Assembly (NCBI GenBank): GCA_947478845.1
Contig: CANJXC010000009.1
Coordinates: 62,001-126,000 of the forward strand
Origin: Spirochaetales bacterium
GTDB lineage: Bacteria; Spirochaetota; Spirochaetia; JABEVK01
Direction of reading: 5' to 3'
Length of the DNA stretch: 64,000 nt
Shown here: positions 50,605 through 59,562 of the stretch, one piece after another
Position numbering within the stretch: position 1 is the stretch's first letter
Layout: each line of letters opens with the position of its first letter
The notes under the pieces: model-generated
The model's input: the letters and a program-made list of their open reading frames with translations, nothing else
The model's database searches: none
Told to the model about the DNA's origin: nothing
Made by a program: the position numbers and the translations under genes

Positions 50605-52182
50605 CTACTGCGGAGGAATAATCAGCTGCCAGCCCGGAAAAATAAGGTCGGGGTTTTGTATCAGTTTTTGGTTGCGTTTCCAGATTTTGGGCCAATCCCA
50701 AGGGCTGGCGTAGATTGCATCGTACTCAGAAATCCGCCAGAGGCTATCCCGGTGGCCCGGAACTAAGCGCACCGTATACACTTTGTCGACGGCGAGGGCC
50801 AGGTAGGTTTGAATGAGGCGCTGGGCTTGCAAAAACTCCTGATTGGCCAGGGGGTAGTCTTCACTATACATCGCTTCAACCCCGCGTCCCCAAGCGTCTT
50901 TGGCCTCATCGAGGTAAGTGATTCGCTGCGTGTCTCCCATCACCACGGTTCCCTGCGACAAAATCGCCGCTACCGGCGGTGCGGCTATCAGAGACTGGGG
51001 TTTTTTCAGGTTTTTCAGTTGTTCGGTCCCACTCCATGGCTTAGGACCGATGATGTTGTCCTGTGGGTCGACCACCGTGGCACCAGAGGCCTTTTCCAGC
51101 TTGCGCATCGTTTCGAGCATCAGTTGTTCTGTCTGTTTACGCGCCAGCTCGCGAATCGCCTTCGCCGTAACCGCCTGGGCTTGGAAGAGGGCCGCAGTAA
51201 AGGCCTCCTCGGCCTTGTCGAGCTGGAACCTTTTCCAGAAACCAGTCCCTGCGAAATAGGTATCGTTGGCCTGTTGAAGCTGATCGGGAACCCAAACAAA
51301 CGCATCGGCGCTGTCGGCTTCGTCAAGGGAAGTCAAAACTGATTTTTGAAGGGCCTGAACCGTAGCCAAGCGCTCAGTAAGGGAGTTGAGCGACGTGGTC
51401 ATGGCTTCGAGGGCTGCCTGCGCTTTGCTTAGCCCTGTTTCATAGTCGTCCGTGAGGGCTATTTCGGCCTCCTGACGCTGGGAGTCGAGAGCTGCCCACT
51501 CCGTGGGTTGCCACTTGTCGGCTTTTTGAGCTTTCAGGAGCTCTGAGGCCTTGGCTAGTTTGACGACAATGGCCTGAAGGCGAAGGGCCAAAGAAGCCTC
51601 CAAGGCCTCGCGGGCAGTCCCAGCAGCGGTCTTCAGCAGCTCGCGGGCCGCATCGGGGTCACTTTCAGCTTTATTCTTTGCCTCTTCGAGGGCTGCCCGG
51701 GCAGAAGCCATGAGCTCGGGGCTGTAGGTGTCCGCCTCTGCGGCTTCGGCTGCGGCAATGGCAGTGTTGGCTTCTTCCAGCTCCGAGGGGTCCAGTGGCG
51801 CTGCGGGAGGGGGAAGCTCAGCAATCTCCCCCGGTTCAACCCCCGCCTCTGGCTCTGGTTCCTTTGAGGCAACTTCTTCGGACACTGGCTGGTCAGCAGG
51901 CGCCTCATCCGGCACGGTTGCCACTTCGGGCTCGGCTTGAGCCACAGCTTCGGGAACTGGTTCAACTGGGGTGTCAGCCGCAGTAACAGCTTCCGTAACC
52001 GTTTCGGGAACCGGCTCGGAAACCGCCACAGTTGGGGTTACAGTCGCAGCGGTTGAAACCGCGGGTTTCACCGCTTCGGTAACTTTGGCGGGCGCAGAAG
52101 CACAACCGACCACAGTGGCCAAACCCAAAGCCAACACGAACACAATAACCAACAACCGCGTCAGATTCTGGGCAAATGGCAT
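50605..52182 (-). CDS. Lipoprotein with long Ala/Glu-rich region and C-terminal LysM domain
   Basis: 525 residues from the ATG at 52182 (GGGAGG upstream; the frame extends a little further up). The signal ends VVGC (Cys27). Residues 40-160 are rich in Pro, Ala, Val and Glu; residues 160-380 are helical, probably coiled coil (PDAARELLKTAAGTAREALEA). The C-terminal 60 residues carry a LysM peptidoglycan-binding domain (YTVRLVPGHRDSLWRISEYDAIY, then PDLIFPGWQLIIPPQ). It should link membrane lipid to the cell wall. It is divergent from the FecR-like gene. Confidence 0.85.
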   Translation of the reverse strand: MPFAQNLTRLLVIVFVLALGLATVVGCASAPAKVTEAVKPAVSTAATVTPTVAVSEPVPETVTEAVTAADTPVEPVPEAVAQAEPEVATVPDEAPADQPVSEEVASKEPEPEAGVEPGEIAELPPPAAPLDPSELEEANTAIAAAEAAEADTYSPELMASARAALEEAKNKAESDPDAARELLKTAAGTAREALEASLALRLQAIVVKLAKASELLKAQKADKWQPTEWAALDSQRQEAEIALTDDYETGLSKAQAALEAMTTSLNSLTERLATVQALQKSVLTSLDEADSADAFVWVPDQLQQANDTYFAGTGFWKRFQLDKAEEAFTAALFQAQAVTAKAIRELARKQTEQLMLETMRKLEKASGATVVDPQDNIIGPKPWSGTEQLKNLKKPQSLIAAPPVAAILSQGTVVMGDTQRITYLDEAKDAWGRGVEAMYSEDYPLANQEFLQAQRLIQTYLALAVDKVYTVRLVPGHRDSLWRISEYDAIYASPWDWPKIWKRNQKLIQNPDLIFPGWQLIIPPQ

Positions 52183-52280
52183 GAAAGGAACCTCCCAAGT
52201 TGGCACAGTACCACTGTCAATGTACCGAAGACCGCAGGAAAAATCTAGAAAAAAGGCACCCTAGAGACTATGATGACCAA

Positions 52281-53387
52281 ATGCTTCGCGTGATTTTGCC
52301 AGCGCTGATGACTATTGTCGCGGTTAGTGGGTTATTTGCGGTTTCGTTGGGTCGCGTAACGGCTCTCGAGGGCGAGCTCTCCGTAACCCGGGCTGGCAAG
52401 CTCCTCGAGGCTGCGCGGCTCAAAGAGGGTCTCGAGCTCGAAACCGACGATCTGCTGGCGACCGGCACCTTGGGCCGCCTTGAGTTCACGATCAATGCAG
52501 GCGGAGTTGCGGCCACGTGTAAGCTGGGCAGTGACTCGTCTTTGGCCCTCGATTTGTCGTCTCTCAAGAAGGAACAAACAACTGCCCTTGAGCTGATTGG
52601 GGGGAGCCTGACCCTCAAGTTGACTTCGGTATCAGGTAACTCCCACCTAGAAATCCGCACCACCGAGGCAATTTTTAGCTCTCGGGCGGGAGCCTTCAGC
52701 TTGGTTTGCTCGCTTGGGGGCGAATGGGCCGTTTCGGCTTCCACAGGAAAAGTACAATGCCAAGTGGGCAACCTGGCTTATCAGGCGGAACCCGGCGTAG
52801 TGGTGGTGGTAAGTCCAAACCCACCCGAAGCGAGAAGTTTCCTCGTCAATGTGAACACCATCGAATCTTGGAACCAGAGTTGGACAACCGCCATGGCTTC
52901 CGACATACGCAACAGGGCGTTGGCCAGTTTCCGCTTTTTTGCCTCCCGCTACCTACAGACCTCTGGTCAGTTTCAACGGGCTTGGAACCGCTGGGAGCGC
53001 GAGGGACGTGATCTTTGGGGCCTTTGGGCGTTGCAGGACACGACAGGGACCCAAAGTTCGGCTTCTTTGGTTGTTGAGACCAAAACGATGGCTGGCCTGC
53101 TGGTTCCCCTGCGACGTTTGGGAACCAGTCTGGAGAGAGATAGTTTTCGCTTGAGTCAACTTCGCACCCTTGTCCAGCAAGGGGTGCTTTCGGAAGGTTT
53201 GGAGGTTTCCGAGGGCTACACCCTGAAGGAGTTCTACCGACAACTTGACCGAGATCTGCCTGAGGCTTTCAAACGTCAGGCCATGGTCCGCTGGATGCAT
53301 AAGTCGTATTTACAAAGGACCGGAGGCGAGTTCCCGGCACCGGTTTTGGTTCCAGGTATCAGCCGGGATTCCCCGTTCTTCCACTGA
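52281..53387 (+). CDS. FecR-domain secreted protein
   Basis: 368 residues. An N-terminal hydrophobic segment (ILPALMTIVAVSGLFAVSL) acts as signal or anchor. Next comes a FecR-like domain (about 25-190): GRVTALEGELSVTRAG, LETDDLLATGTLGRLEFTI and TAIFSSRAGAFSLVCSLGGEWAVSASTGKVQCQ, patterns of bacterial FecR-type beta domains outside iron regulation. The C-terminal 170 residues are helical and unassigned. No Shine-Dalgarno sequence; TATGAT (52269-52274) ends six bases before the ATG. Pairing with a LysM protein suggests an envelope role. Confidence 0.82.
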   Translation: MLRVILPALMTIVAVSGLFAVSLGRVTALEGELSVTRAGKLLEAARLKEGLELETDDLLATGTLGRLEFTINAGGVAATCKLGSDSSLALDLSSLKKEQTTALELIGGSLTLKLTSVSGNSHLEIRTTEAIFSSRAGAFSLVCSLGGEWAVSASTGKVQCQVGNLAYQAEPGVVVVVSPNPPEARSFLVNVNTIESWNQSWTTAMASDIRNRALASFRFFASRYLQTSGQFQRAWNRWEREGRDLWGLWALQDTTGTQSSASLVVETKTMAGLLVPLRRLGTSLERDSFRLSQLRTLVQQGVLSEGLEVSEGYTLKEFYRQLDRDLPEAFKRQAMVRWMHKSYLQRTGGEFPAPVLVPGISRDSPFFH

Positions 53388-54066
53388 GTCTAAGCAATCG
53401 GGAGCGGCCGGAGACTCCAACATCCTCCAGCAACCCCAGTTTCTTGTAGCAATTGGTCAGGCTTTGTGCTTGGTTCACCCGGAGGCCCAGCAACTGTGCC
53501 AGTTCCTTGTTGGTCGATGGACCCAACCAGCCTTCAGGGAGCAACTCAAGCCAGTCTCGCGGGGCGCGAAACTTCTTCAATTCCACGAGCGAGACCAGTT
53601 CGCGGTCCACCTTAGAGACTCCTTTTCGGCGCCAGCTTCCTAGGCCATCCTCGCATCGGTGCTCCCGTTCCTCGATCAGGCAGAACCAGAGGGTAAACCC
53701 TGGGTGGAGTAGAAACTCAGCCAGCGCACCGACCTCTCGGAAAAGCGTCTCGATGCGCCCCTTGGCCGGGGAACGGCGCTCCCTAACAATAGACGTCTGA
53801 TCAGCATTCCAAGTGACAACGGATTTCTTTAGTGCCACCGGATGGATTACCGTAACAAGGGTGTGGGCCAAGAAATCCCTCAACCTGGGACGCAACTTGC
53901 TGAGGCTTGAGGTCTGGATTTCAATGATCCCCTGTGAAGGAGACCAGATGTCGGCAATCCAGCGACCGAAAGCAACCTCTTGTACCCCGTCCGCTGGAAG
54001 GAAGTGGCTCTTCAACTGCCGGTGGAGCGTGCGTTCCCGAAGTTCACCGAAACGGAACTCGTTCAT
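53359..54066 (-). CDS. Conserved hypothetical protein, DUF8091-like with winged-helix end
   Basis: 235 residues, cytoplasmic. RERTLHRQLKSHFLPADGVQEVAFGRWIADIWSPSQGIIEIQTSSLSKL, VIHPVALKKSVVTW and RRSPAKGRIETLFREVGAL form a pattern I associate with a family of unknown role (DUF8091 type), whose first part looks like a nuclease-like alpha-beta domain. The last 70 residues (STNKELAQLLGLRVNQAQSLTNCYKKLGLLEDVG) look like a winged helix. It lies downstream of the MsmK-type gene but behind a terminator. The 3' end overlaps the FecR gene by 29 bases. Confidence 0.65.
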   Translation of the reverse strand: MNEFRFGELRERTLHRQLKSHFLPADGVQEVAFGRWIADIWSPSQGIIEIQTSSLSKLRPRLRDFLAHTLVTVIHPVALKKSVVTWNADQTSIVRERRSPAKGRIETLFREVGALAEFLLHPGFTLWFCLIEEREHRCEDGLGSWRRKGVSKVDRELVSLVELKKFRAPRDWLELLPEGWLGPSTNKELAQLLGLRVNQAQSLTNCYKKLGLLEDVGVSGRSRLLRLSGRTGNPG

Positions 54067-54091
54067 AGACTCTCAGTGTAGCCTCCGGGGG

Positions 54092-54129
54092 AAAAATGAA
54101 GAAGGCCGCCCCGGGGGACGGCCTTCTTC
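54092..54129 (-). terminator. Intrinsic terminator after the MsmK/UgpC-type ATPase gene
   Basis: GAAGAAGGCCG (54098-54108) and CGGCCTTCTTC (54119-54129) form an 11-base stem; on the minus strand it is followed by ATTTTTC. It separates the ATPase gene from the downstream DUF8091-like gene. Confidence 0.82.
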
Positions 54130-54160
54130 TCAAAAAGTTCTAGGGCACGAGGGGTGCGGC

Positions 54161-55282
54161 CTAGAGGGTGCGGGAGGCTTCTTCGTTGAACAGAATTGCT
54201 TTTTCGGTTTCGCCGTCAAAGAAACACACCTTGTGCATGTCGGGAACGAAGTGCACCTCGTCGCCCACGTGGAAGGTATGGTTGGGTTCGACGCTCGCGA
54301 TCAATTGATGATTGGCAGTACCAACGTAGAGGTGAATCTCGGCACCGAGAGGTTCAACGACCTCAACGGTGGCCGTCATGTTGTTCTTTGATTCCGAGTT
54401 GACCTGAAGCTTCAGGTCTTCCGGGCGCACACCGAACAGGAGGGTCTTGCCTACGTAGGCCTTGAGGGCATCGCCCTGAACCCCGTCGACGGGCAAAGTG
54501 AACGAGCCCTCGTTGATCACAATCTTACCGCCATGCTCTTCGACCTTCACCGACATGATATTCATGGGCGGAGAACCGATAAAGCCAGCAACGAAGCGGT
54601 TGATAGGGTGGTTGTACAAGCCCAAAGGAGTACCAATCTGCTGAATGAGTCCGTCTTTGAGGACAACGATTTTGTCAGCCATGGTCATGGCTTCAACTTG
54701 GTCGTGAGTAACGTAGATCATGGTCGATTGCAGCCTGGTATGAAGGGCCGAGATTTCTGCGCGCATCTGCACACGCAACTTGGCATCCAAGTTCGACAGG
54801 GGTTCGTCGAAAAGGAACACCTTTGGTTTGCGCACAATGGCGCGACCGACAGCGACTCGCTGCCGTTGACCACCGGAGAGGGCCTTGGGCTTGCGCTCGA
54901 GCAGGGCTTCGATATCGAGGATGGCGGCGGCCTCCTTGACCCGATTCTGGATTTCAGCCTGAGGATACTTGCGAATGCGCAGACCGAAAGCCATGTTCTC
55001 AAAAACGCTCATGTGGGGGTACAGGGCGTAGTTCTGGAACACCATCGCGATATCGCGATCCTTTGGGGCCACGTCGTTGACGAGCTTGCCGTCAATGAGC
55101 AGTTCACCACCCGAAATATCCTCTAGACCGGCAATCATACGAAGCGTGGTGGATTTGCCACAACCCGATGGGCCTACGAACACACAGAACTCTTTATCGT
55201 TGATGTGAATATTCACATTGTCAACGGCCTTGACATCACCATCATACACTTTCGTGATGTTTTTCAGCACAACCTCAGCCAT
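54161..55282 (-). CDS. Sugar ABC transporter ATP-binding protein (MsmK/UgpC type)
   Basis: 373 residues. MAEVVLKNITKVYDGDVKAVDNV, Walker A GPSGCGKST (38-46), YALYPHMSVFENMAFGL, signature LSGGQRQRVAVGRAIVRKP and Walker B FLFDEPLSNLD are complete, and the C-terminal regulatory OB fold (VRPEDLKLQV, EVVEPLGAEIHLY) is that of MalK/MsmK/UgpC proteins. It powers carbohydrate or glycerol-3-phosphate importers; one such ATPase can serve several. No permeases are adjacent. GGAGG lies six bases before the ATG. Confidence 0.93.
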   Translation of the reverse strand: MAEVVLKNITKVYDGDVKAVDNVNIHINDKEFCVFVGPSGCGKSTTLRMIAGLEDISGGELLIDGKLVNDVAPKDRDIAMVFQNYALYPHMSVFENMAFGLRIRKYPQAEIQNRVKEAAAILDIEALLERKPKALSGGQRQRVAVGRAIVRKPKVFLFDEPLSNLDAKLRVQMRAEISALHTRLQSTMIYVTHDQVEAMTMADKIVVLKDGLIQQIGTPLGLYNHPINRFVAGFIGSPPMNIMSVKVEEHGGKIVINEGSFTLPVDGVQGDALKAYVGKTLLFGVRPEDLKLQVNSESKNNMTATVEVVEPLGAEIHLYVGTANHQLIASVEPNHTFHVGDEVHFVPDMHKVCFFDGETEKAILFNEEASRTL

Positions 55283-55313
55283 AGCGACCTCCGAGAAACT
55301 AGATTATGCGTGA

Positions 55314-55342
55314 AGTATGGAACCACATGCATGAGGTGTCAA
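55314..55342 (-). promoter_or_regulatory. Sigma-70 type promoter of the MsmK/UgpC-type gene
   Basis: On the minus strand TTGACA (55337-55342), 17-base spacer, CATACT (55314-55319). The -35 overlaps the stop codon of the upstream solute-binding protein gene, so the ATPase can be expressed apart from it, with a leader of about 25 bases. Confidence 0.75.
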
Positions 55343-56580
55343 GGAGTTTTGGACCCTGTGACCGAGGGCTTGCCGTAGTTATTCACAGCGTTGAGCAAGT
55401 CTTCTGACTTGCCGATCAGGGGGCCCTTCGCCATCCAAGGCACAATCACCTGATCACGCAAATTGACCCAGTCCGAAGGCAAGGAATGCCAGAATCGCAA
55501 CTGTGACTCCGGGGGCAACTTGTGCAACAGCTCTGGATATAACGTTGGAAGATATGAGTTTGTCGCGATGACCGAGGAGAGTCCACCACCAAGCCCGAAC
55601 GGCCGGAACTCGTTTTTGAGTGTCCATTGAGCCAGACTCTTCTGCCGCGCCGGTCCTAGGTAATCAATAAGAAACTGCTGGGCAGCGTCGGGTGAGGCCG
55701 AAGCAAGCGGAGTACCTGCCCAAAGCACGGAATCTGTGGCTGTGATTTTGCCGTCTACTTCGAGGTAACGGAAATCCAAACCCCTCCGCTCATCGTAGGG
55801 AGCGGTGAGGAACTCCGAGAGGGTAGAGGGATAAAACAAGACGACCCCGTGTTGCAAAAGTGGCATGGCGCTGGTTGAAAGGTACTTGGAGGTGAACTCA
55901 TTTTGGGTTTTCCAGCCTTGCGCCTCCGCAGAGGTCCAGTCGGCCAATTCCAGTAAACCCGTCTGCAAAGCCGTGGTATCCCACGATAGTTGGCCCCGGA
56001 AGTCTTCGGTGAAGTTCGCACCCCGAGCATTGACCAGATCGAGGGCGAACCTTCCCCAAAGGGGAGAAAAGGCCAGTTGAAAGCCTTTGTTGCGCACGGA
56101 GGCCTGAAACTTGGCCGACAGGGAACGGACGCGTTCTACTTTGAGTGAAAGGGGCTCGATCTCGGGAAGTTGCTCGGTGGAGTAGACCAGAATCGGCAGG
56201 TCAAAGGAAAGGGGAAGCAACCGTACGGAGTCACTCGAACCTATTTCGAGGAGGTTGCGGTAGAAAGAATCCCGCGCCACCTCGCCATGGTCGAAAACGA
56301 AATCGGGGGCGCTCATCTGATTGCGCACCGAGGCAAGATTCAACGACCGGCCGATGAGCAGATCGGGAGAGGAGGTTTGGCCTGCAACCGCCGAATTGAA
56401 GTCGCCGGGCAAGTCGGAGTGATATTCCAACAACAAGTGCCAAGTCTGCTGCTCGGAGTTGAAGCGCTCGACTGCACCTACGATTTCGGGCGCATCGGTC
56501 CACAGAACCGAAGTGCGGCGGTCGGGGTGGCTGCAAGCAGACAGGACCAGCAGAAGGGTGTATGCGACAAACAGGCGCAC
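55339..56580 (-). CDS. Extracellular solute-binding lipoprotein (sugar-type)
   Basis: 413 residues from a GTG at 56580. MRLFVAYTLLLVLSAC is a lipoprotein signal (Cys16). The rest resembles family 1 solute-binding proteins: SVLWTDAPEIVGAVERFNSEQQ, LLPLSFDLPILVYSTEQLP, VLFYPSTLSEF and WAGTPLASASPDAAQQFLIDYL. It follows the aminotransferase gene by three bases and precedes the ATPase gene, yet no permease genes are present. It is more divergent than usual (for example FLLEYHSDLPGDF in place of typical motifs), so ligand and even transport role remain open. Confidence 0.75.
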   Translation of the reverse strand: MRLFVAYTLLLVLSACSHPDRRTSVLWTDAPEIVGAVERFNSEQQTWHLLLEYHSDLPGDFNSAVAGQTSSPDLLIGRSLNLASVRNQMSAPDFVFDHGEVARDSFYRNLLEIGSSDSVRLLPLSFDLPILVYSTEQLPEIEPLSLKVERVRSLSAKFQASVRNKGFQLAFSPLWGRFALDLVNARGANFTEDFRGQLSWDTTALQTGLLELADWTSAEAQGWKTQNEFTSKYLSTSAMPLLQHGVVLFYPSTLSEFLTAPYDERRGLDFRYLEVDGKITATDSVLWAGTPLASASPDAAQQFLIDYLGPARQKSLAQWTLKNEFRPFGLGGGLSSVIATNSYLPTLYPELLHKLPPESQLRFWHSLPSDWVNLRDQVIVPWMAKGPLIGKSEDLLNAVNNYGKPSVTGSKTP

Positions 56581-56583
56581 TGG

Positions 56584-57882
56584 TCACTGCTCCGCAAGCA
56601 CGTCGGCGGCCTGAAAAACCGCAGCGAACAGGGCCTTGAGGTCTCGGTTGTCCACCGACGAGTAGGCTAGCCGCAGATAACGGTCTTGCAGGGAAATAGT
56701 GCCAATTCCCTCGTTTTTGAGTAAGTGACGGCGCAGGTCCTCGCTAGAACCCTTGGAGAGCTCGAAGGTCATAAAGTAGCCCGAATTGAACGGAAGAGCT
56801 TTGAGAGTTTTACCAGTCTCGCGCGTTTCGAGGATCTTTTTGACCGTCTTAAAGCGCTCTTCGAGGACCCTGGCATACTTGCCCTTGATCCCGTGGTACA
56901 CCAAGCTGGAAAGTTCCTTGTAAAGAAGGGTTTGGCCTACTCGGCTCGAGCTCGAAATGGTGGTGCGAATGGCCCCCAAAACCTTCTGGTTGAGGGCCTC
57001 GAAGTGCGATTCCTGCAAGCCGAAGGCGCCAAAGGTCAGGAAGCCGACACGGAAGCCCCACACGTAGTCCTCCTTGGTTGCACCGTCGATTTTGATGGCC
57101 AGCAGGTTTTCGTGAGCGTTGTGTAGCAAGGCGAAGATGGACTGCCGGTAAACTTCTTCCTCATAGAAAAGACCAAAGTAGGCGTCGTCACAAAGAACAA
57201 CCAAGTTGAGTCCTTCCTCGGCAAGCGAAACCAGTGCGGAAGCCAGCGCTTCAGCCTCCTGTTTGGTGGGCGCGTAACCGGTAGGATTATGCGGAAAATT
57301 GAGAACCAGTACGGCCTTATTGTTGCGGGCATTGGTGCGCAGCGTGAGGGCGATTGCGTCAATGTTCAGGCCGCCTTGCTTGGTAAACACCGGGTGGGTG
57401 AAACAACGGGCTTGCGCCCTGGTTTCGAAGATCAGCGGGTAGTTATCCCAACAGAGTTCTGAGAACACAACGGTGTCGCCCTCGTCGACAAACAAATCGG
57501 CAGAAAGCGAGATACCAGCGGTGATTCCAGGCACCACGGCCGGCACAGAAACCTTGCTGTCGACGAGGCCGGGATTTTTGCGCAACATCTCTTCTTTCCA
57601 AAGGGCTCGCAGGCGGTTGTCACCACCCGGAGGAGCATAGTCGATGGCTTCGGCGGGCGACAACCGGGGCAGGTTGTCCTGAATGGTGGGTAGGATCATC
57701 GGCTCTCCGTCGGCAAGCGCAATCCCCACCGTTGCATTGAAGGTGGTGGCGGACTTTTTCGCCTCTGTGGCCTGAGCAACTATGCCTTTTGGAAAATAAA
57801 TCCTTTTGCCGAAAAGGGAAAGAGTACGTGCTACCACGGTGTTGGCGAGTTGGGAGTTGAGGGCCTCGGCAATCGGATTCAT
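56584..57882 (-). CDS. PLP-dependent class I/II aminotransferase
   Basis: 432 residues. NFPHNPTGYAPT, CDDAYFGLFYEEEVY and the cofactor lysine in KIDGATKEDYVWGFRVGF are typical of fold-type I aminotransferases. The N-terminus (FFPKGIVAQ-like FPKGIVAQATEAKKSATTFNATVGIA) and the long substrate region place it in a subgroup known in spirochaetes and Firmicutes, with unknown substrate. Catalyses transfer of an amino group to a keto acid. Start ATG at 57882, with a TTGACA in the shared intergenic palindrome (57912-57917) and a weak CACGCT -10. The lipoprotein gene follows after three bases. Confidence 0.88.
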   Translation of the reverse strand: MNPIAEALNSQLANTVVARTLSLFGKRIYFPKGIVAQATEAKKSATTFNATVGIALADGEPMILPTIQDNLPRLSPAEAIDYAPPGGDNRLRALWKEEMLRKNPGLVDSKVSVPAVVPGITAGISLSADLFVDEGDTVVFSELCWDNYPLIFETRAQARCFTHPVFTKQGGLNIDAIALTLRTNARNNKAVLVLNFPHNPTGYAPTKQEAEALASALVSLAEEGLNLVVLCDDAYFGLFYEEEVYRQSIFALLHNAHENLLAIKIDGATKEDYVWGFRVGFLTFGAFGLQESHFEALNQKVLGAIRTTISSSSRVGQTLLYKELSSLVYHGIKGKYARVLEERFKTVKKILETRETGKTLKALPFNSGYFMTFELSKGSSEDLRRHLLKNEGIGTISLQDRYLRLAYSSVDNRDLKALFAAVFQAADVLAEQ

Positions 57883-57911
57883 GCTTAAAGCGTGCCGGTT
57901 TCGGCTGGTCT

Positions 57912-57946
57912 TGTCAATTGACAGGGTTGGGGGCGTTCATCATAAT
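57912..57946 (+). promoter_or_regulatory. Divergent promoter pair sharing a TGTCAATTGACA palindrome
   Basis: The 12-base palindrome TGTCAATTGACA (57912-57923) holds two consensus -35 boxes back to back. On the plus strand TTGACA (57918-57923) is followed after 17 bases by CATAAT (57941-57946), for the operon starting at 57963. On the minus strand TTGACA (57912-57917) has a weaker CACGCT (57889-57894) 17 bases on, for the aminotransferase. Confidence 0.7.
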
Positions 57947-57962
57947 CCTCGCAGAGGAACCG

Positions 57963-59555
57963 ATGGCTAAAACCGCACAGAAACCGTCTTCGGGCAGTTC
58001 CAAAAGAAGTCCTGATTCGGGGCAGTCCTTGAGTTTCTTCAACCGGTTTCTTTCGATTCTGGGCATGGAACCCGACCCTGATCGCGAGAGAAAAACCCTT
58101 CTTAAAGAAATCAAGCTCAACCTGAAGAGGTCGCGCGACAAACTCTATCAGGCCAATGGTGACCTTGTTGATGTTGGTTTGGCGAAAGCTCTCCACGAGA
58201 TTTATGTGGTGGTTGGTCCGGTAAACAACCTGATGCAAAATGCTGTCGCATCCAACGCCCTGAAGGGAATATTCATCGAACATTTCCTGAGTGAGCCGCA
58301 GAAGGCGTTGCAGATTCAACTCACCGAGGATGCCATCCACGCTGCCTCGGCGAGCATTCCTCCCGAACAGCTAACTACCATGTTCAAGGACACGCTCAAT
58401 GAGTTTTCCGGTGCCCTAGAAGCCGACATACAGAGGAAAATCGATACCCTCTACAACCTTTTTCTCGTCTTTGTCGACTTTATCAGTTTCAACTACTATT
58501 TCATGCTCAGGAAGTTCGACTCAGGACTACCAGAAGGCGACTTCAGTTACAAGCCAAGGTTTGAAGCCCTCAATGGCGAGTATGTGCTCGAGGACCTGAA
58601 GGATTTCCTGACGGCTGCTGGGCCGATAAACCCTGCCGCTGATTGGGAGAGTCTGTTTGACGTGCTGAAGACCTACAAGGGGATGGATGTGGTGTCGCGG
58701 GCCAACTGGAAGAAGATGATAACCAGCTTTGGGGCACTCAAAAACTCTGGCCAGCTCCTCTTTCTCACCCAAGTTCTGGCCGATGACCCCTTCTACAAAG
58801 TGCGGGCGGTTGCTGTGAGCGAGAGAGTCGTGGAACCCTACCTGTCCCAGCTTCGCACTCAAGTTGAGTCGACCCTCCAAAAGATCACCCAAGATAAGCG
58901 CAACGACAAACTCAGTAGCCTAGTTCAGCAAATATTCAACACTACGGTTATCAGCCGTACTAAGGGCTATACCGAAAAGTCGAATATCGCCTACCAGAAG
59001 AAGCGTATGGTGGGGTTCACCCTGGTTGAACCGGTCAACTACCTCAAAGCTTTCATGCTCGACTGTTTCAAGCGGGACATCCGCGAACTGGTGAACCTGC
59101 TTTTGGTGAAAGGCCAGTGGGTGTCAAATGCGATAGCCCAACCCTTGTCGGATTCGTTCCATCATCTCATGGAGCTATCCGACCAGCTCACGGCCTTTGA
59201 TGATGCTCTGGCGGAGGATACCGAGAAGGGCAAGAAGCTCGGAGTGCTGCTAGCAAAATCTGACAAGGACCCGAACTCGGCGGCAGCTATTAAACAGCAG
59301 CTCAAGGAAGTGAACGCCGGTGCGCGGGCTTTCATTCTCGAGGGTGCCAACCACTTGATTGTCGTCGGCAAACACCTCAAAATGGCCATAGACGACTATG
59401 CGAAAGCCAAGCCGGAACTCTTGCTCAATTGGAAGCAGATCGAAGGTAGTACCCAGAAGATTCTGCGTGAGTGGATGCCCACCACCTACAAGCAGATCTA
59501 CAACTTTGTCCAGTTGATGCAGTTCTTTGTGAAGGAAAACGCCCCCAAGGACTAA
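57963..59555 (+). CDS. DUF5312-like spirochaete protein
   Basis: 530 residues, first gene of a four-gene operon. A low-complexity basic start (AKTAQKPSSGSSKRSPDSG) leads into a mostly helical cytoplasmic protein (LSFFNRFLSILGMEPDPDRERKTLLKEIKLNLKRSRDKLYQ, VHEIYVVVGPVNNLMQN-like KALHEIYVVVGPVNNLM, and RRKMVGFTLVEPVNYLKAFMLD-like KKRMVGFTLVEPVNYLKAF). It matches my memory of DUF5312, a family seen in spirochaetes only; the function is unknown. The ATG at 57963 has GAGGA upstream; the frame extends a few codons further but without ribosome site. Confidence 0.78.
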   Translation: MAKTAQKPSSGSSKRSPDSGQSLSFFNRFLSILGMEPDPDRERKTLLKEIKLNLKRSRDKLYQANGDLVDVGLAKALHEIYVVVGPVNNLMQNAVASNALKGIFIEHFLSEPQKALQIQLTEDAIHAASASIPPEQLTTMFKDTLNEFSGALEADIQRKIDTLYNLFLVFVDFISFNYYFMLRKFDSGLPEGDFSYKPRFEALNGEYVLEDLKDFLTAAGPINPAADWESLFDVLKTYKGMDVVSRANWKKMITSFGALKNSGQLLFLTQVLADDPFYKVRAVAVSERVVEPYLSQLRTQVESTLQKITQDKRNDKLSSLVQQIFNTTVISRTKGYTEKSNIAYQKKRMVGFTLVEPVNYLKAFMLDCFKRDIRELVNLLLVKGQWVSNAIAQPLSDSFHHLMELSDQLTAFDDALAEDTEKGKKLGVLLAKSDKDPNSAAAIKQQLKEVNAGARAFILEGANHLIVVGKHLKMAIDDYAKAKPELLLNWKQIEGSTQKILREWMPTTYKQIYNFVQLMQFFVKENAPKD

Positions 59556-59562
59556 AAACTCT

